Shown: positions 27,422-36,935 of the stretch, in pieces
Position numbering within the stretch: the stretch's first letter is position 1
How the letters are laid out: each line of letters begins with the position of its first letter
Assembly: GCF_024701375.2 (NCBI RefSeq)
Contig: NZ_CP113910.1
Span: 5,394,001 to 5,458,000 of the forward strand
Direction: 5' to 3'
DNA: 64,000 nucleotides
From: Streptomyces sp. KMM 9044
GTDB taxonomy: Bacteria; Actinomycetota; Actinomycetes; Streptomycetales; Streptomycetaceae
Notes under the pieces: generated by a model
Database searches by the model: none
Told to the model about the DNA's origin: nothing
What the model saw: the letters and a program-made list of their open reading frames with translations, nothing else
Position numbers and translations under genes: made by a program

Positions 27422-27873
27422 CCATCGGGTCGCTGATGCGTGGCGGGCGGCAGCCCGGCGGACGGGTCGGGTCGTAGGCCGACCACCCAGGCAACAGCGC
27501 GGCGAATCGGTCCCAGAGCGGTGCGGTCCGCCATGACGACAGGAGACGACAGGACAGGCACAGGTCTCCCTGATGATCACAGAGCGTCGCAACTCCGGGA
27601 TCGACGGGAACTGTGCCTGCTTCGTTGACGGGAGCGCCGCCGCGCCTGTCGGCGCGACCTCTTGGCGCCGGTTTTCGTCCCGGTGTTCCACGTGGCCGCG
27701 AGTGCATCGGACGCAACACTGCGGACGGACCGCACACCGGCGGCAGCTCGACCGGCGACGCCACGGGTGCACGCCTCGTCGAACGTGCTGTGGTCTCCGG
27801 GGGCGCGCCCGGGCCCCCGGGTCACGCGCCCGTGGGCCGGGCAGGCCGTGGGTGGGGGCCCGGGAGGGGCCGG
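27422..27873. other. Gene-poor stretch with a degenerate duplicate
   Basis: No intact gene is supported. Part of it (27751-27787) is a diverged copy of sequence inside the following membrane-protein gene. An open minus-strand frame here has no recognisable domain. Confidence 0.5.
27751..27787. repeat. Diverged partial copy of the downstream gene
   Basis: These 37 bases match 27943-27979, inside the small membrane-protein gene, at 34 positions in the same orientation; weaker similarity continues upstream. It looks like the remains of a tandem duplication. Confidence 0.6.
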
Positions 27874-28167
27874 TCAGCGTCGGTGGAGGCGGTTGGCGAC
27901 GGCGTGGCCGACGAGGAGGTAGACCACGGCGGCCAGACCGTAACCGGCGACGACACGGGCCCACGCCTCGTCGAACGTGAACAGGTCACGTGACCAGCCG
28001 GCCAGCCAGTCGGCCGCGTCATGGACGAACCGGACCAGCTCGTTGGCCCGGTTGGCGTCCAACAAATACATCAGGATCCAGAGCCCGAGAATGCCGGCCA
28101 TGATGTCCGCGATCACCGCGACGACCGTTCCTGCGGAGTTGGAACCACTGCGATTTCGTGGGGACAT
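27874..28167 (-). CDS. Small two-helix membrane protein
   Basis: 97 residues with two membrane segments (about 17-38, VVAVIADIMAGILGLWILMYLL, and 70-92). Between them is an amphipathic stretch rich in Trp and Phe (WLAGWSRDLFTF). Conserved-looking in actinobacteria, no known function. The start ATG 28167 has only a weak ribosome site. Confidence 0.65.
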   Translation of the reverse strand: MSPRNRSGSNSAGTVVAVIADIMAGILGLWILMYLLDANRANELVRFVHDAADWLAGWSRDLFTFDEAWARVVAGYGLAAVVYLLVGHAVANRLHRR

Positions 28168-28299
28168 GGTGTCCGTCTGACCCCGGAACCGCGATTGAAA
28201 CCCGCACGACCGCACGGTCGGCCGGACGCCTGCCGTACGACAACGGCCCCCCGCCGGAAGGGCGAGAGGCCGCGCGTGCCGCGGATGCGGAGTTGCGGG

Positions 28300-29124
28300 T
28301 CAGCCGCGCTGGATGCCCGAGGTGTCCTGGAGGACACCGCGACGGCCGTCCTGTGTCTGGGCGACGAGGGCCGGGCCGCGCTGCTCGACGGCCAGGTACC
28401 AGGTACCGGGGGCCAGCTCGGCGACCGGCGTCTGCGAACCGTCCTCCGGGAACAGCGGCCGGGGCACCGGCACCGCGAACCAGAACGGCGAGAAGTCACC
28501 GGCGGGCGGCGCGGCCGGCTGACCGGGGAACGACTGGCCGGGCTGACCCGGGCCGGGCCGGCCCGGCTGCGGCTGACCGCCGAAGCCGGCCTGCTGCGCA
28601 CCCGGGTAGCCGTAACCACCGGGCGGCTGGGCACCGTAGGGCTGCGGGGCGGGGGGACGGGCCGCCGGCACGAGCACGCCCTTGAGGGCCGGAACCAGCG
28701 GGGTGGCCACCGCGGCGGCGGCCATGACCAGCGTGGCGATGAGGGCCAGGATGAGGCCGATACCGGAGTCGGGCCCGTCGGAGGACGAACCGGTGGTGAC
28801 GTTGTTCGCGCCGCCGGCCGGGTCGAAGATGTTGCCGAGCGCGCTCCAGGCGGCGAAGACCGTGAACGCCACCCCGAACTGGCCGAGGTCCAGCCCCGCG
28901 ACCTTCGGCGGCTGCGGCAGCCCGCGGGACACGACGACCAGTGCCGCGCCGATGATGCCCGCCAGCACGACACCGAGCACGACCGGGCCACTGCTCCACA
29001 GGCTCGGGATGATGTCGTCGGGAGCGCCGTCGATCGAGTAGAGGTCGAGGAACGACGCGATGAACAGCAATACCGCTGCTCCGATCACCACGCCGTCGCC
29101 TCGAGTGAGGGAGCGGATATTCAC
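28300..29124 (-). CDS. Four-helix membrane protein with Pro/Gly/Tyr-rich tail region
   Basis: 274 residues. Four hydrophobic segments in the first 150 residues are followed by a PYGAQPPGGYGYPGAQQ-type low-complexity region and a 70-residue C-terminal domain. It resembles the DUF5336-like actinobacterial membrane proteins. No catalytic residues recognised. It lies upstream of the amidase gene on the same strand without overlap. Confidence 0.65.
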   Translation of the reverse strand: MNIRSLTRGDGVVIGAAVLLFIASFLDLYSIDGAPDDIIPSLWSSGPVVLGVVLAGIIGAALVVVSRGLPQPPKVAGLDLGQFGVAFTVFAAWSALGNIFDPAGGANNVTTGSSSDGPDSGIGLILALIATLVMAAAAVATPLVPALKGVLVPAARPPAPQPYGAQPPGGYGYPGAQQAGFGGQPQPGRPGPGQPGQSFPGQPAAPPAGDFSPFWFAVPVPRPLFPEDGSQTPVAELAPGTWYLAVEQRGPALVAQTQDGRRGVLQDTSGIQRG

Positions 29125-29281
29125 TTCAGGTCCTTCTCGGTCGTCTCGTCGTCGGCAGAGGCGTCGCTGTCACCACGTCGCCCTCGGGGCCCGGTGTGAA
29201 GCGCGGGGGTGACCCCTCATCGTGAGGACGACACTATCGTCCGCACGATCGGGCTGTCCGCCCGGATCGGAGCGCCGATCC

Positions 29282-30286
29282 CTACCCGCGCAGGAAACCC
29301 ATGATTCCCTCGGAGATTCCCTGCGCCGCTTTCTGCCGCCAGGCACCGCTGGCCAGAAGTGCCGCGTCCTTGCTATCGCGCATGTTGCCGCACTCGACGA
29401 ACACCTTGGGAACCGTTGACAGATTGAGACCGCCCAGGTCCTTACGTGTGACGAGACCGGTGCCGTCGCCCACATAGTTGGACGGGGCGTTACCGGTGAC
29501 GCGTACGAAGGTGCCCGCGATGCGCTCACCGAGGTCGCGGGACGGTTCGACGATGGCCCGGGTGTCGGCGGCGCCGGAGTTCACGGAGCCGGGCAGGATC
29601 ACGTGGAAACCGCGGTTCCCGGTGCCCGAACCGTCCGCGTGGAGCGACACGACGGCATCCGCCCCCGCCTCGTTCCCGATCTGCGCCCGCTCGTCGATGC
29701 ACGGCCCGAACGGCCGGTCGTCGTCCTGCGTCAGCTTCACCGTGGCGCCCTGCTCCTCGAGGAGGGCGCGCATCCGGTGGGCGACGTCCAGGTTGAACCT
29801 CGCCTCGGTGAAACCGTCGTTGGTGGACGTGCCGGTGGTGTCGCACTCCTTGGAGTTCGTCCCGATGTCCACCTGGCGGTTGATCTCGGCGGTGTGCTGG
29901 AAGTTGCCCGGATTGTGCCCGGGGTCGATGACCACGACCTTCCCCTTGAGCGGCCCGGTCCCGGCAGGCGCGGACGCGGACGGGGAGGAGGGCGCGGACG
30001 GGGAGCCGGGGAAGGGGCTCGGATTCCTGCCGTCCGTGTCACCGGCCCCGCCCGACGCACCCGACGGCGAGGCGCCGGAGGCGGAAGGTGTGCCGGAGGA
30101 CGCCGAGGCGGAGGCCCCGGCGGACGTACTCACGTCGCCTCCGTCGTCGCCCGACCCGCCCACGGCCGCGTAGACGGCCCAGCCGAGCAGTGTGCCCGGT
30201 ACGAGCGCGGCGAGCGCCACGGTCAGCGGTCCACACCGGAGGCGGCGGGACCGCGGCGGCTCGAAGTCGGGCCCTGTGTACGACAC
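29282..30286 (-). CDS. N-acetylmuramoyl-L-alanine amidase (Amidase_3)
   Basis: 334 residues. N-terminal membrane anchor or signal (about 20-43) and a Ser/Ala/Gly/Pro linker to about 110. The Amidase_3 zinc site is complete: His in DPGHNPG (about 122), Glu in FTEARFN (about 160), His in SLHADG (about 212), and the catalytic Glu in VECGNMRD (about 298). It cleaves the amide between MurNAc and the stem peptide at the cell surface. GTG start at 30286. Confidence 0.92.
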   Translation of the reverse strand: MSYTGPDFEPPRSRRLRCGPLTVALAALVPGTLLGWAVYAAVGGSGDDGGDVSTSAGASASASSGTPSASGASPSGASGGAGDTDGRNPSPFPGSPSAPSSPSASAPAGTGPLKGKVVVIDPGHNPGNFQHTAEINRQVDIGTNSKECDTTGTSTNDGFTEARFNLDVAHRMRALLEEQGATVKLTQDDDRPFGPCIDERAQIGNEAGADAVVSLHADGSGTGNRGFHVILPGSVNSGAADTRAIVEPSRDLGERIAGTFVRVTGNAPSNYVGDGTGLVTRKDLGGLNLSTVPKVFVECGNMRDSKDAALLASGAWRQKAAQGISEGIMGFLRG

Positions 30287-30375
30287 GTAACCACCCTAAC
30301 GGCCGCCCGCACCGCCATCGTCCCGATCGGGAGGCGTTCACCGCCGACGGTGCCGACGGCCGGGCGGCACCCGCC

Positions 30376-31095
30376 TCAGATTCCCTCTCCCGTACGGCGC
30401 AGGACGCGCAGCGAGCCCGTCGACGGGAGCTCCGTGAAGGCGCCGGAGGCCAGCGCACGGAGGTAGACGCGGTACGGGGCCTGGCCGGTGAACTCGTCGG
30501 CAGGGTCGGGGAAGACGTCGTGGATGACGAGGAGACCGCCCTCGGCGACGTGCGGGGCCCAGCCCTCGTAGTCGGCCGTGGCGTGCTCGTCCGTGTGGCC
30601 ACCGTCGACGAAGACCAGCGCGAGGGGGGAGTTCCACAGGGCCGCGACCACGGGGGAGCGGCCGACCAGGGCGACCACGTGGTCCTCCAGGCCCGCCCGG
30701 TGGAGCGTGCGGCGGAAGGCGGGGAGGGTGTCCATCACGCCCAGCTCGGGGTCGACCGTCTCCGGGTCGTGGTACTCCCAGCCCGGCTGCTGCTCCTCGC
30801 TGCCCCGGTGATGGTCCACCGTGAGGGCGGCGACCCCGGCCTTGCGGGCGGCACCGGCGAGCAGGACCGTGGAGCGGCCGCAGTAGGTGCCGACCTCCAG
30901 CAGGGGGAGACCCAGCCGTCCCGCCTCGGCCGCCGCCGCGTACAGGGCCAGGCCCTCGCCGACGGGCATGAAGCCCTTCGCCGCCTCGAACGCGGCCAGG
31001 ACCTCGGGCTGGGGTGCCGGGGGGTTCGGCGTCGGCATCGGTTCCGGCGTCCTCTCGGTCAAACGCGCCTCGGGGACGCGTGTCGGGGTGTCCAT
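30376..31095 (-). CDS. Class I SAM-dependent methyltransferase (Methyltransf_24 type)
   Basis: About 239 residues. LLEVGTYCGRSTVLLAGAAR is motif I, LTVDHHRGSEEQ carries the ribose-binding position, and ALVFVDGGHTDEHATADYEGW is the DGGH motif typical of this family. The N-terminal 30 residues are variable; ATG 31095 and ATG 31038 both lack a strong ribosome site, so the start is uncertain. It follows an MFS gene with about 70 bases between, probably in one transcript. Confidence 0.78.
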   Translation of the reverse strand: MDTPTRVPEARLTERTPEPMPTPNPPAPQPEVLAAFEAAKGFMPVGEGLALYAAAAEAGRLGLPLLEVGTYCGRSTVLLAGAARKAGVAALTVDHHRGSEEQQPGWEYHDPETVDPELGVMDTLPAFRRTLHRAGLEDHVVALVGRSPVVAALWNSPLALVFVDGGHTDEHATADYEGWAPHVAEGGLLVIHDVFPDPADEFTGQAPYRVYLRALASGAFTELPSTGSLRVLRRTGEGI

Positions 31096-31167
31096 GCTGC
31101 CGTACCGCCCGCCGTGCGGCCCGGCGGGGGCAGCGGCGACCACCACCGAGCGGGGCCGGCCCGGTGG

Positions 31168-32658
31168 TCAGGCCGTGACCGGTCCGCGCAGAGCCTGCTC
31201 CGCGCGCTCCAGGCCCGTGTCCTCCCCGCCGCTCGCGCGCAGCCGCAGAGTGCTCGGCGGGCGCCGGCCGGGGATGAAGAGGGCCAGCACCAGGCCCACG
31301 GCCACCGCCGCCGTCGCGATCAGGAAGGAGAGGCGGAAGCCGTGCATGCTCGGGATCTCCGTCCCGCCCACCGTGTTCGCCGTACTGGCCAGCACCATCC
31401 CGACGACCGCGCTCGACACCGACGTACCGATCGAGCGCATCAGGGTGTTGAGACCGTTGGCCGCGCCCGTCTCCGAGGCCGGGACCGCGCCGACGATCAG
31501 CGCGGGCAGGGACGCGTAGGCGAGTCCGATGCCGGCTCCGATGACGACGGAGATGACGACGGGCCCCCAGACCGCGTGCAGCAGGCCCAGACCGCCGCCG
31601 TAACCGGCCCCGATGATCAGCAGGCCCAGGACGAGGGTGACCCTGGGCCCGTAGCGGGCGGACAGGCGGGCGTAGACGGGGGCCGTGAACATCATGGTCA
31701 CGCCCAGCGGCGCCACGCACAGTCCCGCCACCACCATCGACTGGCCGAGGCCGTACCCGGTGGAGGCGGGGAGCTGGAGCAGCTGGGGCAGCACCAGGGA
31801 GATGACGAAGAAGGAGACGCCGATCATGATCGACGCGAGGTTCGTGAGGAGGACCTCGCGGCGGGCGGTGGTGCGCAGGTCCACCAGGGGCGCGGGCACC
31901 CGCAGTTCCATCAGGCCCCAGAGCAGGAGCACCACGACCGCCGCCCCGGACAGGCCGAGCGTGGTCCCGGACGTCCAGCCCCAGTCGCTGCCCTTGGTGA
32001 GGGGCAGGAGGAAGAGGAGAAGACCGGCGGACAGGCCCAGCGCACCCGGCAGGTCGAAGGTGCCGGGCGCGCGTGCCGGGGACTCCGGTACGAGGGTCAG
32101 GGTGAGCGCGATGGCGAGGACGCCGAGGCCGGCCGCGCCGAAGTAGAGGGCGTGCCAGTCGGAGTTCTGGGCCACCAGCGCGGCGGCGGGCAGTGCGAGG
32201 CCGCCGCCGACGCCTATCGAGGAACTCATCAGCGCCATCGCGGAGCCCAGCCGCTCCGGCGGCAGCATGTCGCGCATCAGCCCGATGCCGAGCGGGATCG
32301 CACCCATCGCGACGCCCTGGAGCGTACGGCCGGCGATCATCAGCAGCAGGTCGCTGGTGAGCGCGCTGACGAGCGCGCCGGCGGCCATGACCGAGAGGCT
32401 GGCGACCAGCATGCGCCGCTTGCCGTAGAGGTCGCCGAGGCGGCCCATGACGGGGGTGGCGACGGCGCCGGACAGCAGCGTCGAGGTCAGGACCCACGTG
32501 GCGTCGCCGGGTGTGGTGTCCAGCAGGCGCGGCAGATCCTTGATCACCGGGACGAGCAGGGTCTGCATCACCGCGACAACGATGCCCGCGAAGGCGAGCA
32601 CCGGGACCACGGCCCTCCCCGCCCCGCCTGCGGGACGGCCGTTCGTCGACTGCGTCAT
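31168..32658 (-). CDS. MFS efflux transporter (DHA2-like)
   Basis: 496 residues and about 14 membrane segments. GRLGDLYGKRRML is the loop 2-3 MFS motif A; LAPESPAR-like and GIGLAYASLPALIVGAV are further family segments. It probably exports small organic compounds. GGAGG nine bases before ATG 32658 sets the start. Divergent from a second MFS gene, with 183 bases between, which may share regulation. Confidence 0.85.
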   Translation of the reverse strand: MTQSTNGRPAGGAGRAVVPVLAFAGIVVAVMQTLLVPVIKDLPRLLDTTPGDATWVLTSTLLSGAVATPVMGRLGDLYGKRRMLVASLSVMAAGALVSALTSDLLLMIAGRTLQGVAMGAIPLGIGLMRDMLPPERLGSAMALMSSSIGVGGGLALPAAALVAQNSDWHALYFGAAGLGVLAIALTLTLVPESPARAPGTFDLPGALGLSAGLLLFLLPLTKGSDWGWTSGTTLGLSGAAVVVLLLWGLMELRVPAPLVDLRTTARREVLLTNLASIMIGVSFFVISLVLPQLLQLPASTGYGLGQSMVVAGLCVAPLGVTMMFTAPVYARLSARYGPRVTLVLGLLIIGAGYGGGLGLLHAVWGPVVISVVIGAGIGLAYASLPALIVGAVPASETGAANGLNTLMRSIGTSVSSAVVGMVLASTANTVGGTEIPSMHGFRLSFLIATAAVAVGLVLALFIPGRRPPSTLRLRASGGEDTGLERAEQALRGPVTA

Positions 32659-32841
32659 GTAAAGGGGCCTCCAGGCCGGGAACGTGAGGCCGGCACGGGA
32701 CAAGGCGTACCGGATGCGTGGGTACGGAACCTGTGTGCCGGGGCAACTATTCCGATGCTTTGGCATACTAACGATTTCTTGGCCCCTCCTTGGTCTCGCC
32801 CGGCGGGACACCGATGCAAGGGGCGCGGGGTGGTTGAGACC

Positions 32842-34275
32842 ATGACACCCATGCTCAGAGTCCCGGACACCGCCATCGCCCGCGCATCCCGCCGTACGCC
32901 GCCCCCGTGGCTGGCGGTGGCGCTCGCGTGCGTCGGGCAGTTCCTCGTCGTGCTCGACATCTCCGTGGTCAATGTCGCACTGCCGTCGATGCGGACCGGC
33001 CTCGGGCTCGGCGAGCAGGGCCTGCAGTGGGTGGTGAACGCGTACTCGATCGCCTTCGCCGGGTTCATGCTGCTGGGCGGACGTGCCGGTGACCTCTACG
33101 GGCGCAAGCGGATGTTCCTCGTCGGCCTCGGCCTGTTCACGCTGGCCAGCCTGGCGGGCGGGCTGGCCCAGGACGACTGGCAGCTGCTGCTGGCGCGGGC
33201 CGTGCAGGGGCTCGGGGCCGCGGTCCTGGCGCCGTCCACCCTCACCATCGTCACCTCGGCGGTCCCGGAGGGCCCCGCGCGGGCCCGTGCCGTCGCGACC
33301 TGGACCGCCGTCGGCGCGGGCGGCGGCGCGGCCGGCGGTTTCGTCGGCGGGGCGCTGGTGGACACCCTGTCGTGGCGGTGGGTGCTGCTGATCAACGTGC
33401 CGATCGGGGTACTGGTGCTGGCCGGGGCGGCCTGGTGGCTGGCGGAGGGCCGGGCCGGGGACGGACGGCGGCTCGACCTGCCCGGCGCGATGCTGGTGAC
33501 GGCCGGCCTCGCCACCCTGGCCTTCGGCATCTCCCGGACCGGGGCCGAGGGGTGGACGGCGCCGTCCACCCTGGTGCCGCTCGGCGCCGGACTCGCCCTC
33601 ACCGCCCTGTTCCTCCTCGTCGAGGCCCGGACCAGGGCTCCGCTGATGCCGCTGGAACTGTTCCGGGTGCGGTCGGTCTCGTCGGCGAACGTGGCGATGT
33701 TCCTGAGCGGCGCCGCCATGTTCTGCATGTGGTTCTTCATGACCCTCTACGCCCAGAACGTCCTCGGCTACACCCCGCTCGAGGCCGGCTTCGCCCTGGT
33801 GCCCAGCTCTCTCGCCGTGGTCGTCGGCTCCAAGATCGCACCGCGGCTGATGCGTGCCGCCGGGGCACGGACCGTGGCCGTGCTCGGCACGCTCGTCGCG
33901 CTGTCCGGCTTCGCCTGGCAGTCGACGATGACGGCCGACGGCGCGTATCCGACGGCGATCCTGTTCCCCGGCATCCTGATGATGCTGGGCGCGGGCCTCG
34001 CCGGGACCCCGCTCGCCGCGCTCGCGACCTCCGGCGCCGCGCCGGAGGAGGCCGGCCTGGTCTCCGGCCTGATCAACACCTCGCGCACGATCGGCGGTTC
34101 GCTCGGCCTCGCGGTCCTCTCGACGATCGCGGCGGCCCGTACGGGAGACAGCACCACCCCTCAGGCCCTGACCGAGGGCTACGCCCTCGCCTTCCGCGCC
34201 GGAACGGCGATCCTGGCGGTCGGCCTGGTCCTGATGTGGCTGTGGCTGCCGCGGAAGGCCGCGACGTCCCCCTGA
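32842..34275 (+). CDS. MFS efflux transporter (DHA2, EmrB/QacA type)
   Basis: 477 residues, about 14 membrane segments. Helix 1 reads VVLDISVVNVALPSM and motif A is GGRAGDLYGRKRMF; both are DHA2 signatures. The frame stays open far upstream, but hydrophobic coding begins after ATG 32842 (ATG 32851 is an alternative); the ribosome site is weak. Divergent from the preceding MFS pump, so the two may serve related export roles. Confidence 0.85.
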   Translation: MTPMLRVPDTAIARASRRTPPPWLAVALACVGQFLVVLDISVVNVALPSMRTGLGLGEQGLQWVVNAYSIAFAGFMLLGGRAGDLYGRKRMFLVGLGLFTLASLAGGLAQDDWQLLLARAVQGLGAAVLAPSTLTIVTSAVPEGPARARAVATWTAVGAGGGAAGGFVGGALVDTLSWRWVLLINVPIGVLVLAGAAWWLAEGRAGDGRRLDLPGAMLVTAGLATLAFGISRTGAEGWTAPSTLVPLGAGLALTALFLLVEARTRAPLMPLELFRVRSVSSANVAMFLSGAAMFCMWFFMTLYAQNVLGYTPLEAGFALVPSSLAVVVGSKIAPRLMRAAGARTVAVLGTLVALSGFAWQSTMTADGAYPTAILFPGILMMLGAGLAGTPLAALATSGAAPEEAGLVSGLINTSRTIGGSLGLAVLSTIAAARTGDSTTPQALTEGYALAFRAGTAILAVGLVLMWLWLPRKAATSP

Positions 34276-34318
34276 GTCCGCCGACGGAGGTGCCGGAGCC
34301 CGGACGCGCGTGAGGCAC

Positions 34319-34372
34319 GGACAGGTGAGCGGCCCCGCTCGTCGTGTGACGAGCGGGGCCGCTCACCTGTCC
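34319..34372 (+). terminator. 25-base-pair perfect hairpin
   Basis: Arms 34319-34343 and 34348-34372 are perfectly complementary (begin GGACAGGTGAGCGGCCCCGC) with a GTGT loop. It follows the MFS stop by 44 bases and precedes the stop of a convergent small gene. It is exceptionally long for a terminator. Confidence 0.8.
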
Positions 34373-34405
34373 GCTTGGCGCCCGTGGAACGTGCCTGACG
34401 TGACG

Positions 34406-34573
34406 TCAGACCACTCCCTCCACAGGCTCGTTCTCCTTGGCAGGCCTGCGGTGGCGGCCGCGAGGGGCCGCCGTGGCGTCCTGCTGGGACACCGGTCCGC
34501 GGTGCTTGCCGTGCCCAGTGACGGTCTGCCCGCCCTCGGCGGCCTGCGGCTGGTTCGTGCTCGCGTCGTTCAT
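34406..34573 (-). CDS. Small basic protein of 55 residues
   Basis: ATG 34573 to TGA 34406. Composition is polar, with GHGKHRGPV, RGRHRRPAKE and an acidic end; codon third positions are mostly G or C, as in neighbouring genes. No domain known. No good ribosome site is visible, so this is a candidate only. Confidence 0.45.
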   Translation of the reverse strand: MNDASTNQPQAAEGGQTVTGHGKHRGPVSQQDATAAPRGRHRRPAKENEPVEGVV

Positions 34574-34670
34574 CGGAAGGAACTCACCCCGTAAACATGA
34601 TCTTTCCTGCAGACGGACGAGTTTATCCGGCGGACCAGGGGGTGGATCCAGGCGGCCGCGCGGACCGCCG

Positions 34671-35873
34671 CTACTTCGTTACAAGCCGTCCCAGGGGCGC
34701 CTGTTGAAGGGGTACGGGACGGTGCACGGCCGATGCGGCCAAAGGTGCGGACCCCCCTTCCGGGAAGGGCTGCCCAGGCTTCGCGGAGGGGCCCTCCCCG
34801 GTCTCCCCCCGCTCTTGCCCCGACTGCCGTTCCGGCCCGGGCGGGTGCAGTACGGCCACCGCGCAGGGCATGGCCGGGGTGGCGCACGGCAGGCGCAGCT
34901 CCCCGTCCGTCGTCCATCGTCCGGTCCCGGCCAACCACCCTTCGGGCGCCGGGAGATGATCGATCCGCCGCCGGGCCGGCCGCCACACCCCGACCCAGCT
35001 GCCGAGCGCCCCGTCGACGCGCAGTGCCACCGCGCAGCCCTCCGGCGTCAGTGCCTGGCCGGGCTGGATCGCGAACGGCGTGACCGCGCAGTCCGGCAGC
35101 CGCAGGCACTCCGGGAAGCGCACCGGCAGTGTGCTGCCCAGCACGCCCCAGCCCAGCCGGCCCCGCCCCGGTGAGGGCGCGTCCGAGCGGATCAGCAGCA
35201 GGCCGCTGTCCGGGTCGGCGAGCAGGACCCGGTCGTCACTCTCCTCGGCGATCTGCAGCAGCGGCGACACCTCGCCTCCGCGCCCCAGGTCCACGACGAC
35301 CGCCTTGGTGCGCCCGCCGCTCTCCCGGTCCAGGGCGAGCATCCGGCCCGTGCGGTCCAGCCACGCCCCGCCCGAGCAGCGGCCCGGGACCTCGGCGACG
35401 CGCTCGGGCCCGAAGGCGCCGCCCGCCACCAGCCACAGGGCCGTCGACCGCGGGCCCACGGCGACGGCGTACGCCCGCCGCCCGCACGGCGCGGGCGGCA
35501 GGAGCCGCAGCCGGGTCTCCTCGTCCGGGCAGGCGACCGCGCCGAGTGCCACCTCGCCGGTGCCGGGGCCGGTCGGGTACAGCAGGGAGAACGCGTGCCT
35601 CCCGTCCGCCGGCCGGTGGATGAGGACCCGCCCGTCGCCCATGGGCTGCACGGCGGTCCCGGGCTCCTCGGGCCGGCCGCCGGGCAGCGGCACCGCGTAG
35701 GGCTCGGGCCCGTCCAGGGTCCAGCGCTCCGGGAACAGGCGGTTGCCGACGAGGGCGAGGCGCGCGCCGTAGGAACCGTCGGCGCTGAGGACGCAGCCCG
35801 GCGGCGCGGTCACCCCCTCCTCGTGCCCGGCGCCCCCGTGCTCCGCCGACGGCTCTGTCGCACACATCGTCAT
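34671..35873 (-). CDS. Conserved hypothetical protein, possible beta-propeller
   Basis: 400 residues. No signal peptide. Repeating short beta-strand segments, such as GRVLIHRPADGRHAFSLLY, GRRAYAVAVGPRSTALWLV and GRMLALDRESGGRTKAVVVDL, suggest a WD40-like or propeller fold. ATG 35873 is preceded by a strong GGAGGTGA at seven bases; the frame is open upstream but that is a shadow of the divergent gene. Function unknown. Confidence 0.7.
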   Translation of the reverse strand: MTMCATEPSAEHGGAGHEEGVTAPPGCVLSADGSYGARLALVGNRLFPERWTLDGPEPYAVPLPGGRPEEPGTAVQPMGDGRVLIHRPADGRHAFSLLYPTGPGTGEVALGAVACPDEETRLRLLPPAPCGRRAYAVAVGPRSTALWLVAGGAFGPERVAEVPGRCSGGAWLDRTGRMLALDRESGGRTKAVVVDLGRGGEVSPLLQIAEESDDRVLLADPDSGLLLIRSDAPSPGRGRLGWGVLGSTLPVRFPECLRLPDCAVTPFAIQPGQALTPEGCAVALRVDGALGSWVGVWRPARRRIDHLPAPEGWLAGTGRWTTDGELRLPCATPAMPCAVAVLHPPGPERQSGQERGETGEGPSAKPGQPFPEGGSAPLAASAVHRPVPLQQAPLGRLVTK

Positions 35874-36068
35874 CGTTCGGTCACCTCCGGTGACGAACGT
35901 AGTTTTCGTACGCGCGGTCGGGAGACCCACCGGACCCCGCTTCACACATAAGGGTGTCCCAGGAACGATTCGCCTGAGGAAACGGAAGCGTGTGTGCTGG
36001 CCGGTGCGGGGTCCGTTCCCCCGCCCGCGCCGGTACTCCTGCGGCATAAGGGCAGGTAGCCTTGCGTC

Positions 36069-36935
36069 GTGCTCCGTCTGTCTGAAGTCATCGCCGCGCT
36101 GGAGACCCTGTGGCCCCCCGAGCGGGCCGAGTCCTGGGACGCGGTCGGCACCGTCACGGGCGACCCCGGCCAGGAGGTCGGCCGGGTCCTGTTCGCGGTG
36201 GACCCCGTCCAGGAGATCGTCGACGAGGCGGTGAAGCTGGGCGCCGACCTGCTCGTCACCCACCACCCGCTCTATCTGCGCGGCACGACCACCGTCGCGG
36301 CCTCCACCTCCAAGGGCCGCGTGGTGCACACGCTCATCAGGAACGACATCGCGCTGCACGTCGCCCACACCAACGCCGACACGGCCGACCCCGGCGTGAG
36401 CGACGCCCTGGCCGGCGCCCTGGACCTGCGCGTCGTACGGCCCCTGGTGCCGGACACCACGGACCCCGAGGGCCGCCGCGGGCTCGGCCGCGTCTGCGAA
36501 CTGGACCACCCGCTGACCGTCCGCGAGCTCGCCGCCCGCGCCGCCGAGCGCCTGCCCCGCACCGCGCAGGGCATCCGCGTCGCCGGCGACCCCGAGGCGC
36601 TCGTGCGGAGGGTCGCCGTCAGCGGCGGCTCCGGCGACAGCCTCTTCGCCCACGTCCGGTCGGCCGGCGTGGACGCCTACCTCACCGCGGACCTGCGCCA
36701 CCACCCGGCGTCGGAGTTCACGGCGGAGCATGCCACAGGCCGTTCGCCCGCGCTGCTCGACGCGGCGCACTGGGCCACCGAGTGGCCCTGGTGCGAGCTG
36801 GCCGCGGCCCAGCTCGACGCGATCTCCGACCGTCACGGATGGGGCCTGCGGGTCCATGTCTCCGCCACGGTCACCGACCCCTGGACCGCCCACGCGGCGT
36901 CCTTCGAACCCGACACATCTGGAGCCCCCAACTGA
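36069..36935 (+). CDS. Nif3-like (DUF34) dinuclear metal-centre protein
   Basis: 288 residues. Metal ligands are visible in LLVTHHPLYLRG, VAHTNADTAD and in the C-terminal DAAHWATEWPW. Members form hexamers with two metal ions and are linked with GTP cyclohydrolase I-type (FolE) roles, though the in vivo reaction is unsettled. The gene is coupled to a zinc-ribbon gene and then RNase H, a very conserved trio in actinobacteria. Start GTG 36069. Confidence 0.92.
   Translation: MLRLSEVIAALETLWPPERAESWDAVGTVTGDPGQEVGRVLFAVDPVQEIVDEAVKLGADLLVTHHPLYLRGTTTVAASTSKGRVVHTLIRNDIALHVAHTNADTADPGVSDALAGALDLRVVRPLVPDTTDPEGRRGLGRVCELDHPLTVRELAARAAERLPRTAQGIRVAGDPEALVRRVAVSGGSGDSLFAHVRSAGVDAYLTADLRHHPASEFTAEHATGRSPALLDAAHWATEWPWCELAAAQLDAISDRHGWGLRVHVSATVTDPWTAHAASFEPDTSGAPN

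Noticed and set aside
34671..36893. Minus-strand open frame of 740 codons
   Set aside because: Beyond ATG 35873 it is the shadow of the Nif3-like gene; a perfect ribosome site marks the true start.
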